A stretch of 64,000 bases of DNA from Ornithomonoglobus_A sp045612845 (lineage in GTDB: Bacteria; Bacillota; Clostridia; UBA1381): positions 62,001 through 126,000 of the forward strand of contig JAZKZV010000006.1 of NCBI GenBank assembly GCA_045612845.1. Reading direction: 5' to 3'. Both the position numbers and the translations under genes were made by a program. The notes beneath the pieces were generated by a model, which did not search any database, was not told the DNA's origin, and worked only from the letters and a program-made list of their open reading frames with translations. Below are positions 6,496 through 14,643 of this stretch, one piece after another (position 1 is the stretch's first letter; every line of letters begins with the position of its first letter).

Positions 6496-8106
6496 ATGTT
6501 TAATATAAAAAGTCTTTTTTTGTTTAACCCTCAAAAAAAGGAGCAGAAATTTAAGCTTTCCCGGGAGGGCGCACAGATTGTTTATGATATAAGAAACGAA
6601 AAAAAGGAAGAAAAAATAAGGTACGTTTCTCCGGATATAGAAGAAAATGAGGCATATATAAAGCAAAGATTTTCCATCCCCTTAAATAACGACTTTGTTC
6701 TTCGTTCTATTCGTTTAAAAGGGGACAGAAAAGCTTTTGTGGTTTTTATAGACGGAATGGTGGATACCTCACACGTAAATGAATCTATCATTGGTACTCT
6801 CCAAAAACTACCATATATTCAGCAAATTGACGCATATGAGTTTGAAGAGGAGATAATAGAAAACTTTATTTCGCACTCTCAGGCTTTTGCAACAGAGGAT
6901 ATGGATATTATAAGCGAAGAGGTTAATTTTGGCTCTGCGGCGGTGTTTGTGGACGGTTTTTCAAAGGCTTTCATTTTAGATGTGCGTGGCTGGGGAACAA
7001 GAAGTATAGATAAACCCGAAAACGAGCAAAGCATTTACGGGCCTCAGGAGGCTTTTGCTGAAATGCTCCGAAACAACACTGCTCTTGTGCGAAAAATAAT
7101 AAAAACCGAAAAGCTCATTGCAGAGGGTGTAAAACTTGGTAATGTGTCAAAAACACGCGGGGTTTTACTTTATATAAACGACATTGCAAATGAGGCACTC
7201 GTAAATGAGGTAAGGCGCAGACTCAATTCTATATCCTGCGACTATATAATTGCCATAGAAGAGGTCGAAATGCTTGTTGAGGATAAAACCTTTATGGCAA
7301 CAAGTCAGCTTTTGGAAACCGAGCGTCCCGACAGAGTTGCCCGTGCTCTGACACAGGGGAGAGTTGCACTGATACTTAACGGAAGTCCGCGAGCACTTGT
7401 ATTTCCCACATCTCTCTTTGAGCTTTCGCACTCTGTCTCCGACCCGTATCTTCGCGTGCCTTTTGCCAATATGACAAGGGTTATGCACATTTTTGCGGCG
7501 TTTATATCTTTGCTCTTACCCGGTCTTTATCTTGCTACTACTCTTTTTCATCAGGAGCTTATTCCTACGTATTTATTGTATTCTATAAGTGCGGCAAGAG
7601 AAAACGTACCTTTCCCGAGTGTACTGGAGCTTATTTTAATGGATATTTCCTTTGAGCTTGTGCGTGAGGCGGGAATACGAATGCCAAGCCCCATCGGCTC
7701 GACTTTAGGTATTGTGGGCGGTCTTATTCTTGGTCAGGCAGCGGTAAGCGCAAAGATTGTAAGTCCCTTAATGATAATAATAATTGCACTTACGGGAATC
7801 GGTTCGTTTGCTATTTCGGACTATTCGCTTGCCTGGGGATATCGTATTTTGCGTCTTGCTTTTATTGGTTTGGGAACATGTCTTGGTTTTTACGGAATTG
7901 CAACGGGAATTGTCTTATATTCTCTTTATCTTGCTTCTCAGACATCTTTCGGTGTTCCGTTTTTATCGCCCATGCCAAAGCGTTCATCTGATTATACCGA
8001 AACCGCATTTTTTGAAAATCCCATATGGAAGAGGGAGGAGCGTCCAAGATTTTTAAAAACAAAAAAGCCAAAGAGTGCACCTAAAATAAGCCGAAAATGG
8101 CGTTAG
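6496..8106 (+). CDS. gerAA: Spore germination protein, GerA (A-subunit) family
   Basis: 536 residues, normal for the A subunit of nutrient germinant receptors. These sit in the spore inner membrane and respond to germinants; structurally they are oligomeric channels. The N-terminal soluble domain (1 to about 290) contains SIRLKGDRKAFVVFIDGMVD, then VRGWGTRSIDKPENEQSIYGPQEAFAE and LVRKIIKTEKL, which are hallmark GerA motifs. Membrane segments follow from MHIFAAFISLLLPGLYLATT onward, with RMPSPIGSTLGIVGGLILGQAAV. The ATG follows GAAAGGA at a rather long spacing. It is first in gerA-gerB-gerC. Forespore sigma-G control is expected from known biology, but I see no convincing sigma-G box. The germinant cannot be predicted. 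The subunit call is firm; the symbol is by family. Confidence 0.95.
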   Translation: MFNIKSLFLFNPQKKEQKFKLSREGAQIVYDIRNEKKEEKIRYVSPDIEENEAYIKQRFSIPLNNDFVLRSIRLKGDRKAFVVFIDGMVDTSHVNESIIGTLQKLPYIQQIDAYEFEEEIIENFISHSQAFATEDMDIISEEVNFGSAAVFVDGFSKAFILDVRGWGTRSIDKPENEQSIYGPQEAFAEMLRNNTALVRKIIKTEKLIAEGVKLGNVSKTRGVLLYINDIANEALVNEVRRRLNSISCDYIIAIEEVEMLVEDKTFMATSQLLETERPDRVARALTQGRVALILNGSPRALVFPTSLFELSHSVSDPYLRVPFANMTRVMHIFAAFISLLLPGLYLATTLFHQELIPTYLLYSISAARENVPFPSVLELILMDISFELVREAGIRMPSPIGSTLGIVGGLILGQAAVSAKIVSPLMIIIIALTGIGSFAISDYSLAWGYRILRLAFIGLGTCLGFYGIATGIVLYSLYLASQTSFGVPFLSPMPKRSSDYTETAFFENPIWKREERPRFLKTKKPKSAPKISRKWR

Positions 8107-8118
8107 AAAGGATTTTTT

Positions 8119-9174
8119 ATGTTATCCCAAAAGGAATTATCGAGTATTTTAATAAATTTAATATGCACCAAGCTTGTATTACTCTATCCAAGAGAGCTTG
8201 TTATGAGAAGTGCCAATTCTGCATGGATAGAAATGTTATATGTAACCTTGCTTGCCCTTTTGCTTTTTTATATTACAAAAAGAATATATACAAAAAACAA
8301 AAACGTAGTTGAGCTTTCGTTTGCCCATTACGGAAAGAGCGCAAGAATAGTTACAGGGATTTTATGCCTGTTTGTATTGTTTTCTTTGTTTGTATCGGTT
8401 ACACGGATTTTTCCCGAAAGTGTAAAAACAGTTCTTCTTCAGGATACCGATACAGAGCTGATTCTTGGTGTCTTTATTGTTTCCTCCTGTATTGGTGCAA
8501 TTTTGGGACTAAAAGCCATCTCTAAAATAACAACCATTATCCTGCCATTTATGGGTGTTTTGTTTATTGGCTTTTTACTCTTGCTTTCGGGTAACTACCG
8601 CTCACAAAATCTTGTTCCTGTGTTTGGTGCAGGGATTGGTAAAATTCTTTTAAACGGAATAAGCTCTTTGTATGTCTTTGGTGATATTCTTGCACTTAAT
8701 CTGCTTATCCCTTACACAAAATCTGTTCCAGACACATGGCGGAGCGGATTTTTGTCAATAGCAATAAGCGGCGGTGCAGGTATTTTAATATGTCTTGCAT
8801 ACGGACTCGTTTTTCCGTATCCCGCATCGGAGGAATTTATAATGCCTGTGTATCAGCTTACAAGAATTATAAATTTATCAAGCTTTTTTAATCGGTTTGA
8901 GGCTATATTCCAGTTTGCATGGTCCATACTTATTCTCCTCTACGGTGCAACATATATTTATATAATTTGCTATGTATGGCAAATAACATTCGGATTAAAA
9001 TACAAAAAACCCCTTATTTTAGGTGTTGCACTATCTTGTGCGGGTTTTGCACTTTTGCCTGACTCAATAATGAGTACAATAAGTGTTCTGCGCATTTTTG
9101 AACCATTTGTGTATACTATAGCCTTTGGCTTGCCTATTATTATTGGTTTTTTAAGGTTAAAAGTGTCTGAATAA
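8119..9174 (+). CDS. gerAB: Spore germination permease, GerB (B-subunit) family
   Basis: 351 residues with about ten hydrophobic segments, consistent with the amino acid/polyamine transporter fold of GerAB-type subunits. It includes the typical early motif TKLVLLYPRELVMRSANSAWIEML and later GDILALNLLIPYTKS. In Bacillus this subunit binds the germinant. The ATG at 8119 follows GAAAGGA and is 12 bases after the gerA stop, so the two are co-transcribed. The following gerC gene is separated by 160 bases containing repeat A5. Confidence 0.93.
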   Translation: MLSQKELSSILINLICTKLVLLYPRELVMRSANSAWIEMLYVTLLALLLFYITKRIYTKNKNVVELSFAHYGKSARIVTGILCLFVLFSLFVSVTRIFPESVKTVLLQDTDTELILGVFIVSSCIGAILGLKAISKITTIILPFMGVLFIGFLLLLSGNYRSQNLVPVFGAGIGKILLNGISSLYVFGDILALNLLIPYTKSVPDTWRSGFLSIAISGGAGILICLAYGLVFPYPASEEFIMPVYQLTRIINLSSFFNRFEAIFQFAWSILILLYGATYIYIICYVWQITFGLKYKKPLILGVALSCAGFALLPDSIMSTISVLRIFEPFVYTIAFGLPIIIGFLRLKVSE

Positions 9175-9207
9175 AATTGCACAAAGTGGCATTTCTTTGA
9201 CATTTTT

Positions 9208-9302
9208 AAAAAAGAACAGTCTGTATAATTTCTTTTGCTCTAACAGACAAATTCTTACGAATTTGAAACTCGCAAGTCGAATTTATACAGACTGCCCTTT
9301 TT
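9208..9302. repeat. Family A interspersed repeat, copy A5, inside the ger operon
   Basis: Arms AAAAAAG...CAGTCTGTATAA and TTATACAGACTG...CTTTTT enclose a reverse-orientation core with CAAATTCTTACGAATTTG. This is a terminator-like hairpin placed between the B and C subunit genes. Confidence 0.85.
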
Positions 9303-9334
9303 GATAACTTTTTATATAACAATAAGGAGAAATT

Positions 9335-10606
9335 ATGAAAAAATTACTTATTATTACTTTGCTTCTTCTGCTTACCTCGTGCAGTTACAACGAGCCTAAC
9401 GATATTGCCTACGTTGTGGCAATCGGTCTTGACAGGGCACAACAAAACAGCTACGACATAACAATCCAGTTTGCAAAACCAACACAGATAAGCGGCGGTG
9501 CGTCCGAGGAGGGCGGAAAAGGCGGAGATATTGTAGAAAATATCACAATAGAAGCGCCAAATATCTACTCAGGGATAAATGTGGCAAACAACATTTTATC
9601 AAAAAAGTTTACTTTGTCGCACGCAAAGCTTGTAGTTTTTTCCGAGGAGGTCGCAAAGGAGGGTATAGAAGAGATAATTGATACCATAATCAGGAGCGAG
9701 GCTCTGCGTCCTGATATATACATTGCAGTTTCAAACACCAAAGCCCGTGAATATCTCGAAAATGTAAAGCCTATTATAGAGGTTAACCCTGCAAAATATT
9801 ATCAGCTTATATATGAGCGCTCCGATGGCGGCGGTGTACCAAAAACAGACCTGCAACAGTTCTATTTTAATACAAAAACGGGTATGGGTTGCTCTGTTGT
9901 GCCTATTGCAGGTATTACAAAAGCAAAAGAAAGCAATGAGGAAAAAGGCTCCGATGGCAGTGAAGACGAAAAAAAACCACAAAAAAACGAGAACAATAAA
10001 AAAGCCAACACAAACGGAAAGTCCTTTGAAAAATACGTAAAAAACTACCGTGCGGGCGAGGTTGCAATATATAACCCAAACAAAAGCGAGGCAATGGGTC
10101 TTGTTATTTTTAAGGACAATAAAATGATTACAGACCTTGGCGGAATAGACAGCGAAATTTATAATATGCTCATTGGCGAGCTTAACAAAAGCTATATAAG
10201 CTTCGAAAATTCTCTTACAGACATCCCGATAACACTTAAATTAAATCAAAAACGACGTCCCTCATATGATATTGATACCAAGAAAAAAGAAGTAAAAATA
10301 AAATTGTTCTTAGAATCGGATATATATTCAATTCCTACAAAATACGACAGTATATCTCAGATAGACTCACTCGAGAAAGAGGCAATGCAAAGCATAAATA
10401 CCGCATGTAACGCCTTTATAGAAAAATGTCAGCAAAGCTATAACGCAGATGTGTTGCAGATAGGCAATAAAATAAAGAGTAAGTTTTTAACATTAAAATC
10501 GTACGAGGAATATGATTTTAATAAAAAATTCAAGGAATTTAAATTTACTGTAAGCTCGGAGTTGGAAATAAGGCGAAGCGGTATGAAATTGTTAAACGAA
10601 AAATAA
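9335..10606 (+). CDS. gerAC: Spore germination lipoprotein, Ger(x)C (C-subunit) family
   Basis: 423 residues. A lipoprotein signal peptide ends in the lipobox LLTSC at residues about 12-16, so the protein is anchored to the outer face of the spore inner membrane. DIAYVVAIGLDRAQQNSYDITIQFAKP is the characteristic start of the mature domain. Further conserved stretches are NNILSKKFTLSHAKLVVFSEEVAKEGIEE and GEVAIYNPNKSEAMGLVIFKDNKM. A Lys/Asn-rich insertion lies at about residues 195-230. It is the third gene of the receptor operon, with an AAGGAG ribosome binding site and repeat A5 in front of it. Family identification is firm. Confidence 0.93.
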   Translation: MKKLLIITLLLLLTSCSYNEPNDIAYVVAIGLDRAQQNSYDITIQFAKPTQISGGASEEGGKGGDIVENITIEAPNIYSGINVANNILSKKFTLSHAKLVVFSEEVAKEGIEEIIDTIIRSEALRPDIYIAVSNTKAREYLENVKPIIEVNPAKYYQLIYERSDGGGVPKTDLQQFYFNTKTGMGCSVVPIAGITKAKESNEEKGSDGSEDEKKPQKNENNKKANTNGKSFEKYVKNYRAGEVAIYNPNKSEAMGLVIFKDNKMITDLGGIDSEIYNMLIGELNKSYISFENSLTDIPITLKLNQKRRPSYDIDTKKKEVKIKLFLESDIYSIPTKYDSISQIDSLEKEAMQSINTACNAFIEKCQQSYNADVLQIGNKIKSKFLTLKSYEEYDFNKKFKEFKFTVSSELEIRRSGMKLLNEK

Positions 10607-10622
10607 TAGATTTTGGGTTATA

Positions 10623-10720
10623 CAAATGGGGCAGACTATATAAATTTTCTTGATCAAACAGACAAATTCTTGCGAATTTGAAACTCGCAATATCAAATTT
10701 ATACAGACTTCCCCATTTGT
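10623..10720. repeat. Family A interspersed repeat, copy A6
   Basis: Arms CAAATGGGG and CCCCATTTG are perfectly complementary. The core is in reverse orientation (ACAGACAAATTCTTG, AAACTCGCAATATC). It follows gerC and probably ends its transcript. Confidence 0.85.
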
Positions 10721-10739
10721 GATACAGAAAGGATATAAA

Positions 10740-10901
10740 ATGATAAGAAACATAGTAGTAATAACCATTTTAATTATCTGTTCTATTCGCACTGTCAGTT
10801 TTGCCATTTTTACATGGCAAAATAAAAATATAACAGGTGCAGTAAGTATATTTTTTCTTGTTATAATGTTCTGGGTGGTAAATATTTTCTTTTTGGTGTG
10901 A
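10740..10901 (+). CDS. Small two-helix membrane protein, unknown function
   Basis: 53 residues from the ATG at 10740, preceded by AGAAAGGA at good spacing. A longer in-frame extension upstream lies in repeat A6 and is rejected. There are two hydrophobic segments, IVVITILIICSIRTVSFAIF and AVSIFFLVIMFWVVNIFFLV, separated by TWQNKNITG, a hairpin in the membrane. No family is recognised. It is isolated between repeats A6 and A7. The good ribosome binding site and clean two-helix pattern favour a real gene, but small hydrophobic frames can occur by chance in AT-rich DNA. Confidence 0.5.
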   Translation: MIRNIVVITILIICSIRTVSFAIFTWQNKNITGAVSIFFLVIMFWVVNIFFLV

Positions 10902-10916
10902 TTTTTGTACTTGGTT

Positions 10917-11017
10917 ACAGATGGAATAGTTTGTATAAATTCGTTATTACGAGTTTTAAATCCAAAGGATTTAACTGTTTGAGTAATAGAATTTATACAG
11001 ACTACTCCGTCTGTTTT
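10917..11017. repeat. Family A interspersed repeat, copy A7
   Basis: Forward core with the alternative apical hairpin TTTAAATCCAAAGGATTTAA. The arms ACAGATGGA and TCCGTCTGT pair. It is followed by T6 and the next copy after a short spacer. Confidence 0.85.
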
Positions 11018-11023
11018 TTGGTT

Positions 11024-11126
11024 ACAGCAGGGGTAATCTCTATAAATTCTGTTGCTCACACAAATTCTTACGAATTTGAAACTCGCAATATTCAGAATTT
11101 ATATATACATCCCCATCTGTTTTTTT
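11024..11126. repeat. Family A interspersed repeat, copy A8
   Basis: Reverse core next to A7, the two copies facing opposite ways. The arms ACAG.AGGGG and CCCC.TCTGT are followed by T7, so it is terminator-like. Confidence 0.8.
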
Positions 11127-11272
11127 CTCTTCCTTTTCTGTTTTATTATAGAAATTTTACAGAATTTTTACATGATTTTTTGTAGAATTTTTTATTTTCT
11201 TGTGGTTAATTATTTCTTAATATACCATATATTGTATAAAAATTTTCCTCTATTTTCTTTTTTTAAAAACTG

Positions 11273-11293
11273 CATAAAACCTAAGGTTTTATG
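11273..11293. promoter_or_regulatory. Perfect 21-bp palindrome upstream of the fprA promoter
   Basis: CATAAAACCT-A-AGGTTTTATG has 10-bp arms around one base and ends 13 bp before the -35 of the fprA promoter. The near-zero spacer is more like a dimeric-repressor operator than a terminator, although TGTTTTTT follows. Confidence 0.5.
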
Positions 11294-11306
11294 TGTTTTT
11301 TATTTC

Positions 11307-11335
11307 TTGACATTCATATTTTACTATGTTATAAT
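11307..11335 (+). promoter_or_regulatory. Consensus sigma-A promoter for fprA-glyS
   Basis: TTGACA at 11307-11312 and TATAAT at 11330-11335 with a 17-base spacer: a perfect consensus, 75 bp before the fprA ATG. Confidence 0.9.
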
Positions 11336-11410
11336 TGTTTGTATATAGCCTGTAAAATAGGGTTTATTTTGGCTATATATAATATTTTACAAAAAAGGAA
11401 ACTTGATACT

Positions 11411-12580
11411 ATGAATAATAAAATAATTTCAGATTCCGTTTTGTATATTGGCTGTGATGATAAAACTCTCGACCTTTTTGAGGGTCAATACCATATTCCG
11501 AACGGAGTTTCATATAACTCATATCTCATTATTGACGAAAAGATTACAATAATGGATACTGTAGATTTACGTATGAGCGAAGAGTGGTTAAAAAATCTTG
11601 ATACTGCACTTTGCGGTAAATCTCCGCATTATCTTGTTATATCCCATTTAGAGCCTGACCATGCGGGAAGTATTAAAAAATGTATAGACAAATATCCCGA
11701 CATCAAGCTTGTGGGAAACACAAAAACATTTTCTATGTTACCTCTTTATTTCGATATTACCGACCTCGATAACAAAAAAGTTGTTGTAGGTGAGGGGGAC
11801 GAGCTTTCTTTAGGAAAAAGAACACTCACCTTCCTTATGGCACCCATGGTTCACTGGCCTGAGGTTATGGTAGCATACGATAGCCTGGAAAAAATACTTT
11901 TCTCTGCCGACGGGTTCGGAAAATTCGGTGCACTTGACTGCGACGAGGACTGGGCTTGCGAGGCAAGAAGATACTACTTTAACATAGTAGGCAAATACGG
12001 TGCACAGGTACAAGCTCTCTTAAAAAAGCTTTCTGGTGTTGAGGTTTTAACTATATGTCCATTGCACGGACCAATACTTAACGAGAATTTAGGATATTAT
12101 ATAAACTTATATGATACATGGAGTTCATACAACAGTGAAGTTGACGGTATATTCATTGCATATGCTTCAATTCACGGAAACACAAAAAAAGCAGCTCTTA
12201 AGCTTAAAGAAATTTTAGAGCAAAAGACCGATAAAAAGATTTCAATAGCAGACGTTGCAAGAGAAGATTTACACGAATGTGTCGAGGACGCTTTTAAATA
12301 TTCAAAAATGATAGTTGCCTCATCAACATACGATGGTGGAATTTTCTCACCAATGGACGATTTTATATCACACCTTAAGGCAAAAACTTATCAGAACAGA
12401 AAAATTGCCATTATCGAAAACGGGTCATGGGCGCCAATGGCTGCAAAGAAAATAAAAGAAGAATTTGAACAGATGAAAAACATTACAATCTGCGAAAATT
12501 CAGTTACACTAAAAGGCGCCATGAAGGATGAATATATCCCGTCTTTAGAAATATTAGCAGAAGAAATCATAAACAAATAA
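11411..12580 (+). CDS. fprA: A-type flavoprotein (flavo-diiron O2/NO reductase, FprA)
   Basis: 389 residues from the ATG at 11411 with AAAGGAAA upstream. Flavo-diiron proteins reduce O2 to water or NO to N2O in the cytoplasm of anaerobes, using electrons from rubredoxin or a partner flavoprotein. The N-terminal metallo-beta-lactamase-like diiron domain shows the ligand motif HLEPDHAGS, then MVHWPEVMV and FSADGFGKFGALD, and later CPLHGPI. The C-terminal flavodoxin-like domain starts around residue 250 with the FMN phosphate loop YASIHGNTKKAA, then STYDGGIFSPMDDF and ENGSWAPMAAK. It is driven by the promoter at 11307, next to a perfect palindrome that may be an operator. It is followed 23 bases later by glyS. 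Identification is firm; O2 versus NO preference cannot be told. Confidence 0.95.
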   Translation: MNNKIISDSVLYIGCDDKTLDLFEGQYHIPNGVSYNSYLIIDEKITIMDTVDLRMSEEWLKNLDTALCGKSPHYLVISHLEPDHAGSIKKCIDKYPDIKLVGNTKTFSMLPLYFDITDLDNKKVVVGEGDELSLGKRTLTFLMAPMVHWPEVMVAYDSLEKILFSADGFGKFGALDCDEDWACEARRYYFNIVGKYGAQVQALLKKLSGVEVLTICPLHGPILNENLGYYINLYDTWSSYNSEVDGIFIAYASIHGNTKKAALKLKEILEQKTDKKISIADVAREDLHECVEDAFKYSKMIVASSTYDGGIFSPMDDFISHLKAKTYQNRKIAIIENGSWAPMAAKKIKEEFEQMKNITICENSVTLKGAMKDEYIPSLEILAEEIINK

Positions 12581-12603
12581 CACATAAAGGAAGGTAATTA
12601 AAA

Positions 12604-14004
12604 ATGAAAAACTCAGAAAAAACAATGGAAAAAATAGTTGCTCTCTGCAAAGGCAGAGGCTATGTTTATGCAGGCAGTGAAATTTACGGAGGTCTTGCAA
12701 ACACATGGGATTACGGTCCTTTAGGTGTTGAATTTAAAAATAACGTAAAAAGAGCATGGTGGAAGAAGTTTGTTCAGGAATCAAAATATAACGTAGGTCT
12801 TGACTGTGCAATTTTGATGAACCCTCAAACATGGGTCGCTTCAGGACACTTAGGCGGTTTTTCTGACCCGCTTATGGACTGTAAGGAATGTAAATCACGT
12901 CATAGAGCAGATAAGCTTATCGAGGACTATGCATTCGAAAAGGGCGAGGAAGTAGTTGTTGACGGTTGGTCAAAAGAAAAGATGGAAAATTATATTAAAG
13001 AAAATAATATAGTTTGTCCAAAATGCGGAAAGTTAAACTTTACAGAAATAAGAGAATTCAACCTTATGTTTAAAACATTCCAGGGTGTTACAGAGGACTC
13101 TTCATCAACTGTTTATCTTCGTCCCGAAACAGCACAGGGTATATTTGTAAACTTTAAAAATGTACAAAGAACATCACGTAAAAAGGTTCCTTTTGGTATT
13201 GCACAGGTAGGTAAATCATTCAGAAACGAAATCACACCAGGTAACTTCACATTCAGAACACGTGAATTTGAACAAATGGAGCTTGAATTCTTCTGCGCAC
13301 CCGGTACTGATTTAGAATGGTTTAATTACTGGAAGAAATATTGTATGGACTTCCTTTTAGCACTTGGTATGAAAGAAGAAAATCTAAGATTCAGAGACCA
13401 CTCACCTGAGGAATTATCATTCTATTCAAATGCAACTGCAGATATAGAATTTGTATTCCCATTCGGCTGGGGCGAGCTTTGGGGTATTGCCGACAGAACA
13501 GACTATGACTTAAAACAGCATATGACACACAGCGGTGTTAATATGGAATATATAGACCCCGTTACTAACGAGAAATATATCCCTTATTGTGTTGAGCCAT
13601 CACTTGGCGCAGACAGAGTTGCATTGGCATTTTTATGCGAAGCATACGACGAAGAAGAGCTTGGTACACCCGAAAAGAGCGATGTGAGAATAGTTATGCA
13701 TCTTCATCCTGCACTTGCACCTATAAAGGCTGCAGTTCTGCCTCTTTCTAAAAAGTTAGAGGACGGTGCATTGGAAATTTATGACGCACTATCTAAAAAG
13801 TTTATGATAGAATATGACGCAGCAGGCTCAATAGGTAAGAGATACCGTCGTCAAGACGAAATAGGAACACCAATTTGTATAACATACGACTTTGACTCCG
13901 AAGAAGATAAGTGTGTTACAGTAAGAGACCGTGATACTATGGAACAAAAGAGAATTCAAATAGCAGAACTTGAAAGCTATATTGAGAAAATGTTGGAGTT
14001 CTAA
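12604..14004 (+). CDS. glyS: Glycine--tRNA ligase, dimeric (single-chain) type
   Basis: 466 residues, matching the eukaryote/archaea-like dimeric GlyRS found in many Gram-positives, not the two-gene alpha2beta2 enzyme. It charges tRNA-Gly. Early motif GRGYVYAGSEIYGGLANTWDYGPLG is diagnostic. A zinc-binding region has CKECKSRHRADKLIED and CPKCGKLNFTE. Class II motif 2 is at FRNEITPGNFTFRTREFEQMELEFF and motif 3 at EPSLGADRVALAFL. The C-terminal anticodon-binding domain includes IGKRYRRQDEIGTPICITYDFD. An AAGGAAGG ribosome binding site precedes the ATG. It follows fprA closely and is likely co-transcribed. No T-box is visible. In Bacillus glyQS lies downstream of recO; here it has moved. Confidence 0.97.
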   Translation: MKNSEKTMEKIVALCKGRGYVYAGSEIYGGLANTWDYGPLGVEFKNNVKRAWWKKFVQESKYNVGLDCAILMNPQTWVASGHLGGFSDPLMDCKECKSRHRADKLIEDYAFEKGEEVVVDGWSKEKMENYIKENNIVCPKCGKLNFTEIREFNLMFKTFQGVTEDSSSTVYLRPETAQGIFVNFKNVQRTSRKKVPFGIAQVGKSFRNEITPGNFTFRTREFEQMELEFFCAPGTDLEWFNYWKKYCMDFLLALGMKEENLRFRDHSPEELSFYSNATADIEFVFPFGWGELWGIADRTDYDLKQHMTHSGVNMEYIDPVTNEKYIPYCVEPSLGADRVALAFLCEAYDEEELGTPEKSDVRIVMHLHPALAPIKAAVLPLSKKLEDGALEIYDALSKKFMIEYDAAGSIGKRYRRQDEIGTPICITYDFDSEEDKCVTVRDRDTMEQKRIQIAELESYIEKMLEF

Positions 14005-14008
14005 ATTT

Positions 14009-14090
14009 TAATGGAGGAACTTGCTCCTTCAGCAAACACAAAGGCAAATCTTCATAAATTCTTTTGCTCAGACAGACCTTTGTGTAATTA
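14009..14090. repeat. Degenerate family C and family A fragments
   Basis: ATGGAGGAACTTGCTCCTTC at 14011 is a worn family C hairpin. ACACAAAGGCAAATCTTCATAAATTC ... CAGACAGACCTTTGTGT is the outer half of a family A copy that has lost its apical part. Together they fill the glyS-mscL gap and could end glyS transcription. Confidence 0.5.
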
Positions 14091-14110
14091 AATAATTAAC
14101 AAATTACAAC

Positions 14111-14137
14111 GTAGGGGAGGGGCTTGCTCCTCCCGCA
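14111..14137. repeat. Family C short hairpin repeat, copy C4
   Basis: GTAGGGGAGGGGCTTGCTCC then TCCCG, directly upstream of the mscL ribosome binding site. The same version recurs at 55800 and 60961. Confidence 0.8.
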
Positions 14138-14155
14138 AATACGAAAGGAAAAAAA

Positions 14156-14581
14156 ATGAAAAAATTTATAGAAGAATTTAAAGAATTTATATCACGCGGA
14201 AACGTTGTGGATATGGCAGTCGGTGTTGTTGTAGGCGGTGCTTTTAAGTCTATAATAGATTCACTTGTTAAAGATATTATTATGCCATGTATTTCTATAC
14301 TTACAGGCAAAGTAAACATTGCAGATTTAAAAGCTACAATTATAAAACCTTTAGAAGACGGAACAGGCGGACTTATTATTACTTACGGAAGCTTTATTCA
14401 ACAGATTATAAACTTCCTTATTATTGCTTTTACTATTTTTTGTACTATTAAATTTATTAACACTTTAAAATCTAAATTCGAAAAGAAAGAAGAAATAATA
14501 GAAGAAGTTCAGGAAATAAAACCAACTACTGAGGATATCCTGCTTGATATAAAAAATATTTTAGAAAATCAAACTAAATAG
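14156..14581 (+). CDS. mscL: Large-conductance mechanosensitive channel MscL
   Basis: 141 residues, family-typical. It is a homopentameric inner-membrane channel that opens under hypo-osmotic shock. The N-terminal amphipathic helix and first transmembrane helix read EFISRGNVVDMAVGVVVGGAFKSIIDSLVKDIIMP, which is the MscL signature. A periplasmic loop follows, then the second transmembrane helix (FIQQIINFLIIAFTIFCTI) and a cytoplasmic charged helix rich in KKEE. The ATG at 14156 follows a GAAAGGA site. It is 62 bases upstream of dnaA, an unusual neighbour, and may provide dnaA read-through transcription. Confidence 0.97.
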   Translation: MKKFIEEFKEFISRGNVVDMAVGVVVGGAFKSIIDSLVKDIIMPCISILTGKVNIADLKATIIKPLEDGTGGLIITYGSFIQQIINFLIIAFTIFCTIKFINTLKSKFEKKEEIIEEVQEIKPTTEDILLDIKNILENQTK

Positions 14582-14643
14582 TATTAAAAATAAAATAAAA
14601 GGAAAAAATTACAATAATTTTAAATACAAAGGAGGTTAGATGT

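Noticed and set aside
10898..11185. 95-residue plus-strand frame between the small membrane protein and fprA
   Set aside because: It is made of repeats A7 and A8 read in frame, with low-complexity AT-rich ends.
10600..11400. tRNA genes in the gene-poor interval
   Set aside because: No cloverleaf with a GTTCRANYC T-arm was found here or in the other gaps (20593-21020, 26646-26886, 30553-30926, 55527-55868).
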